A DNA stretch of 64,000 bases, taken from Candidatus Aalborgicola danicus. Lineage in GTDB: Bacteria; Pseudomonadota; Gammaproteobacteria; Burkholderiales; Burkholderiaceae_C. Made by a program: the position numbers and the translations under genes. The notes beneath the pieces were generated by a model. The model had not been told where the DNA came from and ran no database searches. It saw only the letters and a program-made list of their open reading frames with translations. The stretch lies in the NCBI GenBank assembly GCA_016703945.1, contig JADJBC010000044.1, positions 310,001 through 374,000 of the forward strand, in the 5' to 3' direction. The stretch's first letter is position 1. Each line of letters begins with the position of its first letter. Below, in pieces: positions 1 to 8,258 of this stretch.

Positions 1-54
1 GTTCACGCAGTTCCCACAGGGGCTGCAGGCGGATTTTATCATTACTCTTTCGTC

Positions 55-238
55 ACTGGGCCCATGTGTCGCACGGTGGTTTTGCAGCGGGCAGTTGTAC
101 ATAGTTGGCGACACGCTTTTCCAAAAACGCAGCAATGCCTTCCTGCGCGTCGGCTGTCAGCGACGCCGTGGCCATGCGCTGTACCACGGGTAGCGCGCTG
201 AATCAGGTCACGCGTAGCTACTTCCAGTTGAGCAAGGC
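55..238 (-). pseudogene. Decayed 3' fragment of an enoyl-CoA hydratase gene
   Basis: The minus strand reads closely like the last part of the intact hydratase gene at 2347-3150. It has the LAQLE.AT.DLIQRATRG segment, then ATASLTADAQEGIAAFLEKRVANYVQ-like sequence in another frame, ending KPPCDTWAQ and a stop. Relative to the intact gene about 85 bases are missing, and the junction lies at a GCGCT pentamer present at both deletion ends of the intact copy (2464-2468 and 2549-2553). The deletion shifts the frame, so no functional protein is expected. It is a paralogous remnant, probably from a local duplication; the rest may lie left of the window or be gone. Confidence 0.7.
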
Positions 239-398
239 TGCGGGATGCTCTGGAGCCGCGAGGCGTTGTACCGTTCCTGGTTCTCCAGAGGAAATCACAC
301 CCTGAAGACCCTGTGTGGTGTTGACGTTCGTCGAGCTGGAAGGTCACACGCAAGTCTGAAGGGCTCACAGCCCTGGCATCCGATGGGTGCGCGATGGC

Positions 399-1124
399 TC
401 ACGCCATATAACCCGTCAGCAGCGCACACACCCAATCCGGGCGATTGCGCAAGCGCGCCAGCTCGGCCATCTCCTGGTAGGCGTAGGGCACGCTGATCAG
501 GTTGGCCACCCAGCCACCGTTGCGCTTTTCCACGATGGCGTAACGGGCATCGGGTGATCCGGTTTCTATGACGTGGGGGTGGCGGGGGTGCGTATCCGCG
601 AACGCGGGGTGCCCAACGCTGCCGGGGTTGACGATCAGTGTGCCGCCGGATCGCACGCTGCGCGGCACGTGCGTGTGGCCGCACAACACGAGCGAGGCAC
701 TTACCGGGCCCAGTCGTGTCGCGATTTCGGCTGGTGTTGCTGCCTTGTCGGCACTCTGCAGCAGGTAGGTGATGTCGCTGGTGGGCGTGCCGTGGCACAG
801 CAAGACGTCATGGTTCAAGGGGCGCACGAAGGGCAGCGACGCCATCCATTCCAACTCGACGCTGGACAGTTGCGAATGGGCGTAGGCGTCCGACGCGCCG
901 GAATTGGCGTGGAGGTGGAGCACCTGCCGCTCGTGGTTGCCCGCCAGGTGCACCCAGTCTTGCTGCGCCATCAGGTACTGTGCCGTCTCCTTGGGCAACA
1001 GCGGGCCGGACAGGCTGTCGCCCAGGTTGACAACCTGGTCCACGCCACGACGCGTGAAGTCGGCCACCACGGCCAATAGAGCCGGAAGATTGCCATGGAT
1101 GTCTGACACTACAGCGATACGCAT
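399..1124 (-). CDS. Metallophosphoesterase (YfcE/calcineurin-like family)
   Basis: The 241-aa protein carries the full calcineurin-like motif series: SDIHGN at the N-terminus, LGDS about residue 35, GNHE near 62 and GHTH near 150, all ligands of a di-metal centre. A single cytoplasmic phosphodiesterase/phosphatase domain fills the length, which matches the family. The substrate cannot be read from sequence. It lies 12 nt downstream of the DSP-like phosphatase gene on the same strand and probably shares its transcript with the two other phosphatase genes. Confidence 0.88.
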   Translation of the reverse strand: MRIAVVSDIHGNLPALLAVVADFTRRGVDQVVNLGDSLSGPLLPKETAQYLMAQQDWVHLAGNHERQVLHLHANSGASDAYAHSQLSSVELEWMASLPFVRPLNHDVLLCHGTPTSDITYLLQSADKAATPAEIATRLGPVSASLVLCGHTHVPRSVRSGGTLIVNPGSVGHPAFADTHPRHPHVIETGSPDARYAIVEKRNGGWVANLISVPYAYQEMAELARLRNRPDWVCALLTGYMA

Positions 1125-1136
1125 GATGGTTCCCCG

Positions 1137-1709
1137 CTAGTACGGTTCAAACTCGATGCCCGCCCTGCGAAGCTCGGCCACCAGCAAGTCTTTCCATGGC
1201 CCTTGCGGTGACCAGACTTTTGCAACCGATTCATAGGCCTGCTCAGGCTTTACACCGCGTGAGACGACCCGGTACAAAAACACCATGCTGGATGCACGCA
1301 TGTTGACCTGGCAATGGACCAGGACTTTGCGGCTACCCAGGCGCTCCATGGCCGCGACAAAGGCCTGAAAATCAGCCTGTGTCGGGTTGTTGAACGGGAT
1401 GGGGATGTTGACGAATTCCATTCCCTGTTTGCGAACCATGTCTGCTTCGGCGGGTACCGCGTCCGAAACGGTCGGTGGAGCCAAGTAGATGACCGCACCA
1501 AAACCCTGCTCCGACAGACGTGCCAAAGCCGCAGCCGTGGGTTGGCCTGAAGTCACCAGGTCAGCCGAGATGGGGACCACGTTGGGCGCCTGCAGCGGTA
1601 GCGGTGCCTCTGCCGCCTGGGCGCCGGCGCCGATGATGACTACGCCGATTGCGAGGATGTGCACGAATGTTCGGCGGGTTGGAGACGTTGTTTCTGACAT
1701 GGTGATCAC
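1137..1709 (-). CDS. Exported dual-specificity-type protein phosphatase (DUF442-like)
   Basis: The 190-aa protein has a hydrophobic N-terminal segment (HILAIGVVIIGAGAQA) that looks like a signal peptide. A phosphatase domain of the beta-lactamase-hydrolase-like (DUF442) type follows. The P-loop HCQVNMRAS fits the CX5R(S/T) signature, so a cysteine-phosphatase mechanism is expected. The TSGQPT segment near residue 53 is typical of DUF442 proteins. The start could also be the internal Met four codons in; neither has a strong ribosome binding site. It lies 6 nt after the low-molecular-weight phosphatase gene, which suggests co-transcription. The substrate is unknown. Confidence 0.8.
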   Translation of the reverse strand: MITMSETTSPTRRTFVHILAIGVVIIGAGAQAAEAPLPLQAPNVVPISADLVTSGQPTAAALARLSEQGFGAVIYLAPPTVSDAVPAEADMVRKQGMEFVNIPIPFNNPTQADFQAFVAAMERLGSRKVLVHCQVNMRASSMVFLYRVVSRGVKPEQAYESVAKVWSPQGPWKDLLVAELRRAGIEFEPY

Positions 1710-1715
1710 GATCCG

Positions 1716-2042
1716 TCAAGCAAGTCCAAGAATACCGCGCACCGACGTCTGCAACTGTTCCACCAGCTCCGGCTCCATGTAGCGGTAGTCGTCGGGAATG
1801 TCGAGCACATGAATGGTCTTGTCCGCCACCACGCTGCGGTACTCCGCCAGCAAGCGGGACTTGTGCTTTTCTTCCATCGCAAAGATCACGTCGGCCCAGG
1901 CCAGGTCCGCACTGGACACTGGGTGCCGCGCGTTGGGGCTGGTGCCCGCGGAGCGCACGCTCAGGCCCGGGTGCCTGCGCCAGACTTGTTCGGCGGTGGG
2001 GCTGCGCCATTGGTTTTTGCTGCAGATGAAGAGGATGTTCAT
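1716..2042 (-). CDS. Low-molecular-weight protein-tyrosine-phosphatase-like protein
   Basis: The 108-aa protein begins MNILFICSKNQWRSPTAE, which places the CX5RS catalytic loop (C-S-K-N-Q-W-R-S) at the N-terminus as in LMW-PTPs. A DIPDDY segment near residue 83 could supply the general acid. It is shorter than classical LMW-PTPs (about 150 aa) but fits a known short subfamily. It is cytoplasmic; the target is unknown. It lies between the truncated HAD gene and the DSP-like phosphatase gene on the same strand. Confidence 0.82.
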   Translation of the reverse strand: MNILFICSKNQWRSPTAEQVWRRHPGLSVRSAGTSPNARHPVSSADLAWADVIFAMEEKHKSRLLAEYRSVVADKTIHVLDIPDDYRYMEPELVEQLQTSVRGILGLA

Positions 2043-2060
2043 GGTGTGTGCGGTCGTACT

Positions 2061-2375
2061 TCAGCGTTGCAGCAGCGCATGCAGACCGGGCAGGGGACGC
2101 GTCGCCGCCCCGGAGTTGGTGTCAAAGTCCTCGCGAAGAGTATTAGCCAGAAAGGCGTTCAATTTGAACGCAGCCTGCAATCTCACAAAAACCTCGGTTT
2201 TCTCAATGCGCAAGTTGTTGAGATCAACGTATTGCGATGTCCATTGAGACAGCTCGACTCCGTGGTTGGCGAGCGCATACGTTGCAAACTGCTCCTGCGC
2301 AAAGCCAGCCAAGTTTTGGGACTTGTCGTGCAGCGTGTCGTCCAGGTCAAACAGGATGGCTTGGAGGCTTCGCAT
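2061..2375 (-). pseudogene. HAD-superfamily hydrolase, truncated to the N-terminal part
   Basis: The 104-aa reading frame begins MRSLQAILFDLDDTL, the HAD motif I with its nucleophile Asp. It continues through a helical cap-like region and stops after PLPGLHALLQR. Motifs II and III and the C-terminal half of a normal HAD protein (about 200-230 aa) are absent, and the next gene starts 18 nt later. The start lies inside the 3' end of the enoyl-CoA hydratase gene (29-nt overlap). I read it as a broken gene; a functional small protein is possible but unlikely without the Lys and second Asp motifs. Confidence 0.65.
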
Positions 2376-3150
2376 CAGGCATCTGCACATAGTTGGCAAC
2401 ACGCTTCTCCAGGAAAGCGGCAATGCCTTCCTGCGCGTCGGCCGTCAGCGACGCCGTGGCCATGCGCTCCACGGCAAAGTCATAGGCCTGGCCCTGTGGC
2501 AGATCCACCTGGTGGTAGAAGCCCTGTTTGCCCAGCGCCTTGGACAGGGCGCTGCCACGGGTGGCGCGTTGGATCAGGTCCAGCGTGGCCGCTTCCAGTT
2601 GTGCCAGCGGCACGGCCTTGTTGATCAGGCCCCAGTCTGCGGCGGTGGGGGCGTCTATCGCGTCGCCGGTCAGAGCCATTTCCAGCGCGCGCTTGCGGCC
2701 GATGTTGCGCGCGATGGCGACCAGCGGGGTGTGGCAAAACAGCCCGGCCTTGCCACCGGGGATGGCAAACGATGCGCTGTCCGCCGCCACCGCCAGATCG
2801 CAGCTGGCCACCAGTTGACAGCCGCCCGCGGTGGCCAGCGCGTGCACCCGGGCGATCACCACCTGCGGGATCGCCTGCACGGTGTCCATCATCTCGGTGC
2901 ACACCAGAAACAGTTCACGCGCCTGCTCCAGCGTGGCGCCGGCCATGTCGGCAAAGTTGTGCCCCGCGCTGAACACCGGGCCATTGGCGGCGAGGATGAC
3001 GCCGCGCGCCTCGGTGCCGGCAATGGCGCGCAGGGCCTGTGTCAGCTCGCGCATCACATTCAGGGCCAGTGCGTTGCGTTTGTCGGCGCGGTTCAGGGTG
3101 ACGGTGGTGATGGGGCCGTCCGTGGACAGCAGCAGGTGTTCGTAGGTCAT
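2347..3150 (-). CDS. Enoyl-CoA hydratase/isomerase family protein
   Basis: The 267-aa crotonase-fold protein has the oxyanion-hole segments VFSAGHNFADM near residue 60 and TAGGCQLVASCDLAVA near residue 108. Length and C-terminal helices fit the ECHDC3-like branch. In this family the reaction is hydration or isomerisation of acyl-CoA thioesters; the exact substrate is not evident. The start MTYEH is preferred over an in-frame Met six codons upstream because homologous proteins begin close to the LLLSTDGPITTVTLNR strand. A partial, decayed copy of its 3' end lies at the left window edge. Confidence 0.86.
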   Translation of the reverse strand: MTYEHLLLSTDGPITTVTLNRADKRNALALNVMRELTQALRAIAGTEARGVILAANGPVFSAGHNFADMAGATLEQARELFLVCTEMMDTVQAIPQVVIARVHALATAGGCQLVASCDLAVAADSASFAIPGGKAGLFCHTPLVAIARNIGRKRALEMALTGDAIDAPTAADWGLINKAVPLAQLEAATLDLIQRATRGSALSKALGKQGFYHQVDLPQGQAYDFAVERMATASLTADAQEGIAAFLEKRVANYVQMPDAKPPSHPV

Positions 3151-3243
3151 TTCAACATTGTGAACCAAAGACGTGTCGCCAAGTGCCGTGCCATACTTAA
3201 TGCCATGCGGCTGAATTTTTTATCCGTTCCATAAGGTGGAGCA

Positions 3244-4113
3244 ATGAGTTTTTTTGATCGATTGCGGGCTCTTGCGAAGAAGGAGAACGTGGTATCCGGC
3301 ACACCGGCGCCGGTGGTGGCGCCGGGCATCGCAGAGCGGCGCAATCGCAAGCGAAAGAATGCACGGCGCGGTGCTACCGCGTTGATCATTGACGACTCGC
3401 CAACGGTTGTGGCTGTGCTACGCAAGATACTGCGGTCGGCTGGTTATGTCACAAAAGATGCCGGGGACGCCGAGCGGGGTTTGGCGATGATCGCCGAAGC
3501 CAAACCGGACCTCATTTTTCTGGACATCGTATTGCCTGGTATGAACGGCTTTGGCGCACTGCGGGCCATTCGCAAAGACCCCTCAACGCAGGACATCCCC
3601 GTCGTGATGATCAGCGGCAATGAGCACGCCACCGAGCAGTTCTACGCCAACAAGATCGGAGCCGATGATTTCATGAAGAAGCCGTTTTCACGGTTTGAAG
3701 TCTTTGCCCACATCGAGTTGTTGCTCGATGCCGACCGCATGCCCCGCCGAAAGATCCCTCCAGCGGAGGTGAAACGATCTGTGTACGGGGACCTGCACCC
3801 AACCGTGGCCCAGCCGCGTCACCAGCCCGCTCCCGTGGCTGCGTCCTTGGTGGCAACCGGCACCCAAGCTTCGCCACCCGCTGCCCTGATGCGTTGGCCT
3901 GCGCTGGATGCGCGCACGCAACTTACGGCCATGGGCTTGCAGTACTATGACCAAACCCAGTTTATTGCTGCCATTCGACGCAGCGACCAATTGGCCGTCG
4001 CTTTATTTCTCGCTGGCCGTGGCGTCAATCTGCAGGCAGCCGCCGATGGGACGACACCTCTTGCAATTGCTCAGGAAGTCGGCAATGCGGCAATCATCCA
4101 GTTGTTCAATTGA
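3244..4113 (+). CDS. Response regulator with C-terminal ankyrin-like repeat
   Basis: The 289-aa protein has a basic N-terminus (about 45 aa) and a receiver domain with the acidic pair in IIDDSP, a phospho-acceptor Asp in LIFLDIVLPGMNG and the conserved Lys in FMKKPFS. An Ala/Pro-rich linker (about 180-225) leads to a C-terminal segment, QFIAAIRRSDQLAVALFLAGRG then DGTTPLAIAQEVGN, that reads as an ankyrin-type repeat pair. There is no DNA-binding domain, so signalling by protein contact is likely. A GGTGGAGC ribosome site precedes the start. The 3' end overlaps the TPR gene by 29 nt, so the two are probably translationally coupled. Confidence 0.82.
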   Translation: MSFFDRLRALAKKENVVSGTPAPVVAPGIAERRNRKRKNARRGATALIIDDSPTVVAVLRKILRSAGYVTKDAGDAERGLAMIAEAKPDLIFLDIVLPGMNGFGALRAIRKDPSTQDIPVVMISGNEHATEQFYANKIGADDFMKKPFSRFEVFAHIELLLDADRMPRRKIPPAEVKRSVYGDLHPTVAQPRHQPAPVAASLVATGTQASPPAALMRWPALDARTQLTAMGLQYYDQTQFIAAIRRSDQLAVALFLAGRGVNLQAAADGTTPLAIAQEVGNAAIIQLFN

Positions 4114-6103
4114 CGCCGTGGATGCGACAGGCCAAACCAGCCCCACAACGGCCATACCAAGCACACTGGACCGAGCCCTGACCCTGCACAAGGCCGGTCA
4201 GTTGGATCAAGCGCAGACGCTGTATCAGGAACTGCTGCAGCACGAACCCGAATATCCTGATGCCCAGCAACTGCTGGGTGCTCTTTTGTGCCAGCGTGGT
4301 GAATACGCCCAAGCGCTGCCACTTTTGCAGCGCGCCTGCCAACAGATGCCCCACCATCGGGACGCCAGGCTCAACTTGGCCAAGGCGCAGCGCTCGCTGG
4401 CACAGCATCCGAATGCTTTGGCTACCGTACTGGTCTGGCTTGAACGCCATCCGCAAGACGTTGACGCACTGGTACTGCAGGGCCGCTGTCTGCGCACATT
4501 GGGTCGTGACGGTGAGGCGCGCCAGGCATTCGAAAGCGCATTGCTCCATGCACCCCAGTCACCAGAGGCCATGCTCCAGCTGGCAGACCTGTTGCAAACC
4601 AGCGCACCAGCGGAGGCTATGGCGCTGTACCGTGCCGTACTGAACCACTCGCCCAACCAGGAGCGCGCACTCAGCGGCCTGGCCATGCTGCACAAGGCAC
4701 GTGGTGAACTGGAGCCGGCCCGCCAGCTGCTAGAGCGCGCATTGGCGGTTCAACCTGAGCGTCTCGCAACCCACACCAACCTGGGCAATGTGTTGGTAGA
4801 ACTGCTGCAGTTACAACCTGCGCTGGAGCATTACCAACGCGCGCTGGCGCTTGACCCCAAAAACAGCGGCACTCAAATTAACCTGGGCAATGCCCTGCGT
4901 CTGCTGGGTCGCACCGAGGAGGCGCGCGCCATGCTCCTCCAATGCTTGGGCAGCGGTGGTGAGATCAGTTTTGTCTGCAATAACCTAGGCATTCTGGAAA
5001 GTGAGGTTTGCAACCACAAGCTCGCAACAGCGTACTACTGCCGAGCTCTGGAGCATGACCCTGATCAGGCCGACGTGTGGGCCAACCTGGGTAGCTCGCA
5101 GCTGGCTTTGGGGGAGCGTGCTGCCGCACGCCAATCGTATGGGCGAGCGCTCGAGTTGCAAAGTGACTCCAGCGTGGCCCGTTTTGGCCTGGCCAACGTC
5201 GATCTGCTCGAAGGCCGCTGGGCGCAAGGGTGGCAAAACTACGAGTTGCGCTGGATGGGCTCGCAGCAGGCAGGGCGGCGCGTGGTGCGCCCCAACCTGC
5301 CCTGGCCCCAATGGCTGGGGCAGGCGCCTATTCCCGGGCAAAGCATCTTTGTCTTTCACGAGCAAGGCTTTGGTGACACGCTGCACTTCATGCGTTTTCT
5401 GCCGTTGCTGGCACAGCAGTTCGGGCGTGTGGTGTTTGTCTGTCAACCCAGTTTGGTGCGTCTGGCGCGTGCCAGCTTGGGCCACCGCATTGAAGTTGTG
5501 TCGTCCGACCAGGGAGTCGTCATCGCTCAAAACAGCCGGTTTGACTGGCAGGTGCCGCTGTTGTCGCTGCCACTGGCTTTGGGTGTGGCACCACCGCCCT
5601 TCGGTCAAGCTAACGCGGTCACGGGCTCCTACCTGCGTGTGCCCGCAGCAGACCCTGCAGCCCCGCTGCAGGTCGGCCTTTGCTGGGCCGGTAATTCCGA
5701 ACACAGCGCCGATGCCCTGCGCAGCGTACCGCTGGCGCATTTCGACTCGCTGTTCAAGCTGCCCGGCGTGCAGTGGCATGCATTGGTCCATGGTGCCGGT
5801 TGCCCAGACCCACGCCTGCACGACGCGCTGCACGGCGCGCAGGACTTTGCCGATACCGCGCAGCGCGTGCGCGCGCTGGACCTGATCATCAGCGTGGACA
5901 CGGCCATGGCCCACCTGGCCGCCGGCATGGGCAAACCGGTCTGGCTGCTCAACCGGTTTGCGCCGGACTGGCGTTGGGGCTTCGAGGGTGAGCATTGCGT
6001 CTGGTACCCCAGCCTGCGCCAATTTCGCCAACCGGCCCCGGGCCAATGGGAACCGGTATTGCAGGCGGTTGAACAGGCGCTGTGCGACTGGCAAACGCTC
6101 TAA
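4085..6103 (+). CDS. TPR protein with C-terminal glycosyltransferase-like domain
   Basis: The 672-aa protein has a long TPR solenoid (about residues 28-400) with typical repeats such as LEHYQRALALDPKN. A GT9/GT41-like domain follows, containing GLCWAGNSEHSAD and the nucleotide-sugar region SVDTAMAHLAAGMGKPVWLL followed by PDWRWGFEGE. Proteins of this build usually act in protein or surface glycosylation, for example of flagellins or pili; the target here is unknown. The start at 4085 is chosen for an AGGAAG ribosome site 7 nt upstream. Longer in-frame starts lie inside the preceding gene and encode non-conserved sequence. Confidence 0.82.
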   Translation: MRQSSSCSIDAVDATGQTSPTTAIPSTLDRALTLHKAGQLDQAQTLYQELLQHEPEYPDAQQLLGALLCQRGEYAQALPLLQRACQQMPHHRDARLNLAKAQRSLAQHPNALATVLVWLERHPQDVDALVLQGRCLRTLGRDGEARQAFESALLHAPQSPEAMLQLADLLQTSAPAEAMALYRAVLNHSPNQERALSGLAMLHKARGELEPARQLLERALAVQPERLATHTNLGNVLVELLQLQPALEHYQRALALDPKNSGTQINLGNALRLLGRTEEARAMLLQCLGSGGEISFVCNNLGILESEVCNHKLATAYYCRALEHDPDQADVWANLGSSQLALGERAAARQSYGRALELQSDSSVARFGLANVDLLEGRWAQGWQNYELRWMGSQQAGRRVVRPNLPWPQWLGQAPIPGQSIFVFHEQGFGDTLHFMRFLPLLAQQFGRVVFVCQPSLVRLARASLGHRIEVVSSDQGVVIAQNSRFDWQVPLLSLPLALGVAPPPFGQANAVTGSYLRVPAADPAAPLQVGLCWAGNSEHSADALRSVPLAHFDSLFKLPGVQWHALVHGAGCPDPRLHDALHGAQDFADTAQRVRALDLIISVDTAMAHLAAGMGKPVWLLNRFAPDWRWGFEGEHCVWYPSLRQFRQPAPGQWEPVLQAVEQALCDWQTL

Positions 6104-6138
6104 CCGTTTCAACCTCCGTTTTTGCTAGTATCAACTGC

Positions 6139-7218
6139 ATGCCTGAGTTAACTCCCGTAGCACCAGTCCCTCTGGACGCGACCATCTCGCGGTTGGTGCT
6201 GGTGGACAGCAATGACTACACCGCTTCTATCCTGATAGACGATTTGCGCCGCCGCGGGCTGGGTTACATCCATTGGGTCGCCAGTACGCTGGAGCTGCCT
6301 CGGGTGTTGGAGAGCGTGAAACCGGACATCGTGGTTGTCAATTACCACTCTGACCAGCCCGATAACCTGTTGGTCTGCAGCACCATCAAGCTGATCGCGC
6401 CCCTTGCCGCCACCGTGGTTATCACCTCGCCAGGCCCTGCGCTCAAGGCGGTTCGCCACTGGGCCCAACAGACCAGCAGCATCGACGTGATCATTGAAAA
6501 GCCCCTGTCGGACGAGCAGTTTTTTATCACGGTGACGGAGTTGCTGCGCGTCAGAACCGCCACGCGGGAAGCGAATGCCCGCGTGGCGCGGCTGGCTAAC
6601 CTGGTACCCGACGGCGCGCTGTCGGTTATGGACGAGGGTTTTAATGACGAGGCCGAAATTTTTGAAACGGTGGTTCTCTTCACTGACATCCGCGGGTCAT
6701 CCCAACTGATCCGGGAGACGCCACCGCAAATGTTCTTCCAGAACCTGAACGGGTTGCTGAGCGCCCAGGCGGCGCTGGTGCGCAACCATCAGGGGGCCGT
6801 CGTCAAGTACACCGGGGATGGCATGATGGCCGTATTTCGAGGCATGGGCCGGTCTTATCTGGCCTTGCGTTGCGGCCTGGAGCTGGCTGCCCTGGACGGA
6901 AAGCACCCGTTTCCGTTTGGTATCGGCATTGCCCAGGGGCTGGCACTGGCCGGATTCATTGGTGATTCCACCCAGGCCGGGCAAAAGCGCCAGTACGACG
7001 TCGTGGGTGCCACCGTCCATCTGGCCGCGCGTTTGTGCGAGATGGCCAACCGGGGCGAGGTGATTGCCACCAAGGGCCTTAACCAGGCGGCGCGCGTGAC
7101 ATCGCCCGTGCCAAGGCTCCTCACCGGGCTTACGGTCCGGGGCTTCGATATGGAAACCGACTGTCTCGCCTTCACCCCTGGAAGCGCAGAGCCAACATCA
7201 CAGGAGCCCGGACCATGA
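6139..7218 (+). CDS. Class III adenylate/guanylate cyclase with N-terminal receiver-like domain
   Basis: The 359-aa protein has an N-terminal receiver-like fold (about 12-130; VLVDSNDYTASIL, IVVVNYHSD, IIEKPLS). The usual phospho-acceptor position reads Asn-Tyr, so it may be a pseudo-receiver. The cyclase domain (about 170-340) has both metal Asp residues in FTDIRGSS and YTGDGMMAVF and a substrate-type Lys before YTGDG. The usual transition-state Asn in the motif GxxVNxAARL is His (GATVHLAARL), while the Arg is kept. The product is cAMP or cGMP if active. The gene overlaps the following small gene by 4 nt (ATGA). Confidence 0.85.
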   Translation: MPELTPVAPVPLDATISRLVLVDSNDYTASILIDDLRRRGLGYIHWVASTLELPRVLESVKPDIVVVNYHSDQPDNLLVCSTIKLIAPLAATVVITSPGPALKAVRHWAQQTSSIDVIIEKPLSDEQFFITVTELLRVRTATREANARVARLANLVPDGALSVMDEGFNDEAEIFETVVLFTDIRGSSQLIRETPPQMFFQNLNGLLSAQAALVRNHQGAVVKYTGDGMMAVFRGMGRSYLALRCGLELAALDGKHPFPFGIGIAQGLALAGFIGDSTQAGQKRQYDVVGATVHLAARLCEMANRGEVIATKGLNQAARVTSPVPRLLTGLTVRGFDMETDCLAFTPGSAEPTSQEPGP

Positions 7219-7523
7219 AAGAGCAGTTTGATGCCGCCCAGATCAGCAAGGTGATCGACCAGGCACTGGTTTACCAGTGCGCCTGCCCAGCGCAGGTGTG
7301 TCGCGCAATATTCGAGCTGAGGGAGTTGTACGAGTACCAGATGAATTGCGTCAACGACTCGGCCAATGACGCGCTGGTGCACCGAACCATCGCCGCCGCC
7401 ACCGAAAGGTCACACGAGGTCATGGAGGAGTGCCTGAAGCAAATCCTCGATATTGAAGGCTGGGACCAGACCACGTTCACCATGCCGCAGGCTCTCAGGA
7501 AGAAGCCGACCCGGGCGCTTTGA
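7215..7523 (+). CDS. Small Cys-containing protein of unknown function
   Basis: I do not recognise this 102-aa protein. It is predicted to be mostly helical, with a CxCxxxxxC cluster (residues about 22-29), a further Cys near 44 and one near 75, and an acidic middle. It lacks a signal peptide and membrane segments. Its ATG overlaps the cyclase stop by 4 nt, so it is almost certainly translated with the cyclase. A regulator or metal/redox partner of the cyclase is one possibility, inferred from position only. Confidence 0.7.
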   Translation: MKEQFDAAQISKVIDQALVYQCACPAQVCRAIFELRELYEYQMNCVNDSANDALVHRTIAAATERSHEVMEECLKQILDIEGWDQTTFTMPQALRKKPTRAL

Positions 7524-7588
7524 CAGACTGGGGCCGCACAATTTGGATGACAGCTTAGGCGAACGTCACCAACTGTGGAGTAGCCCAC

Positions 7589-7933
7589 TCAATGCGACAG
7601 AAACCAGCCGGCTATGTTTTCCAACTCCTTTGGATCTTTCGTATCGATGATTCTGTGCCGCACTTCAAGACCGTCTGACAATTTAACGGTGGGTCCAGAG
7701 GTCATGTGTTTGATGGCCTTTGCGCGCCCGTCGGGCGTGCCTTTGTACTTGTCCGATATCTTTGACATCGCCGGGCCTTTCTTGTCCTTGTCAGTCCCAT
7801 GGCACTTGAGACAGTCATTGGCTTTGGCCAGTGCTTTGGCGGCTTCAACATCCACCTCTGCCTTTGCCATCCCAACGGCAACTAAGCCTGCAAACATGGC
7901 GATCACGAATTTGGCAGAAAGTTGCTGTGCCAT
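7589..7933 (-). CDS. Periplasmic class I cytochrome c
   Basis: The 114-aa precursor has a clear signal peptide (KFVIAMFAGLVAVGMAKA) and a mature domain of about 90 aa. The single haem site is NDCLKCHGTD, and the distal Met is probably in the IKHMTSGP segment. Size and arrangement fit the small cytochrome c-551/c8-like electron carriers. It lies alone, convergent to the small gene at 7215-7523, with a free upstream region for its own promoter. Its redox partners are not evident from the neighbours. Confidence 0.88.
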   Translation of the reverse strand: MAQQLSAKFVIAMFAGLVAVGMAKAEVDVEAAKALAKANDCLKCHGTDKDKKGPAMSKISDKYKGTPDGRAKAIKHMTSGPTVKLSDGLEVRHRIIDTKDPKELENIAGWFLSH

Positions 7934-8258
7934 CTATCTCGTTTCCTTCAACTGATCTAAGTCATTGCCTGTGAAGTGTAGTTAAACGCAAACGCAGGCA
8001 GCACAGTACTGCCACAAAACCTGCGGGCATTGATACGTTTGACAGCGGAGACCGCGCTTTTGAGTTTCAAGGGTTGCAGTTTGGCATGCTCCAAACCCGT
8101 ACCCTACCGGCACCATGCCGTTGAACTTCCCTTGCGTCGCTGGGTGGTGAAGGGGTGCGACTGTAGGAAGCGACGGATTCTTGTCGTTTCAGCGTCCGCG
8201 CTGTCGATTTGTCACCTTTCCAGGTATTGCAGCGGTTGGTGTGTCTAGACTGCGGGCC

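Noticed and set aside
2266..3234. 322-codon plus-strand frame
   Set aside because: It is antisense to the enoyl-CoA hydratase gene and shows no family motifs.
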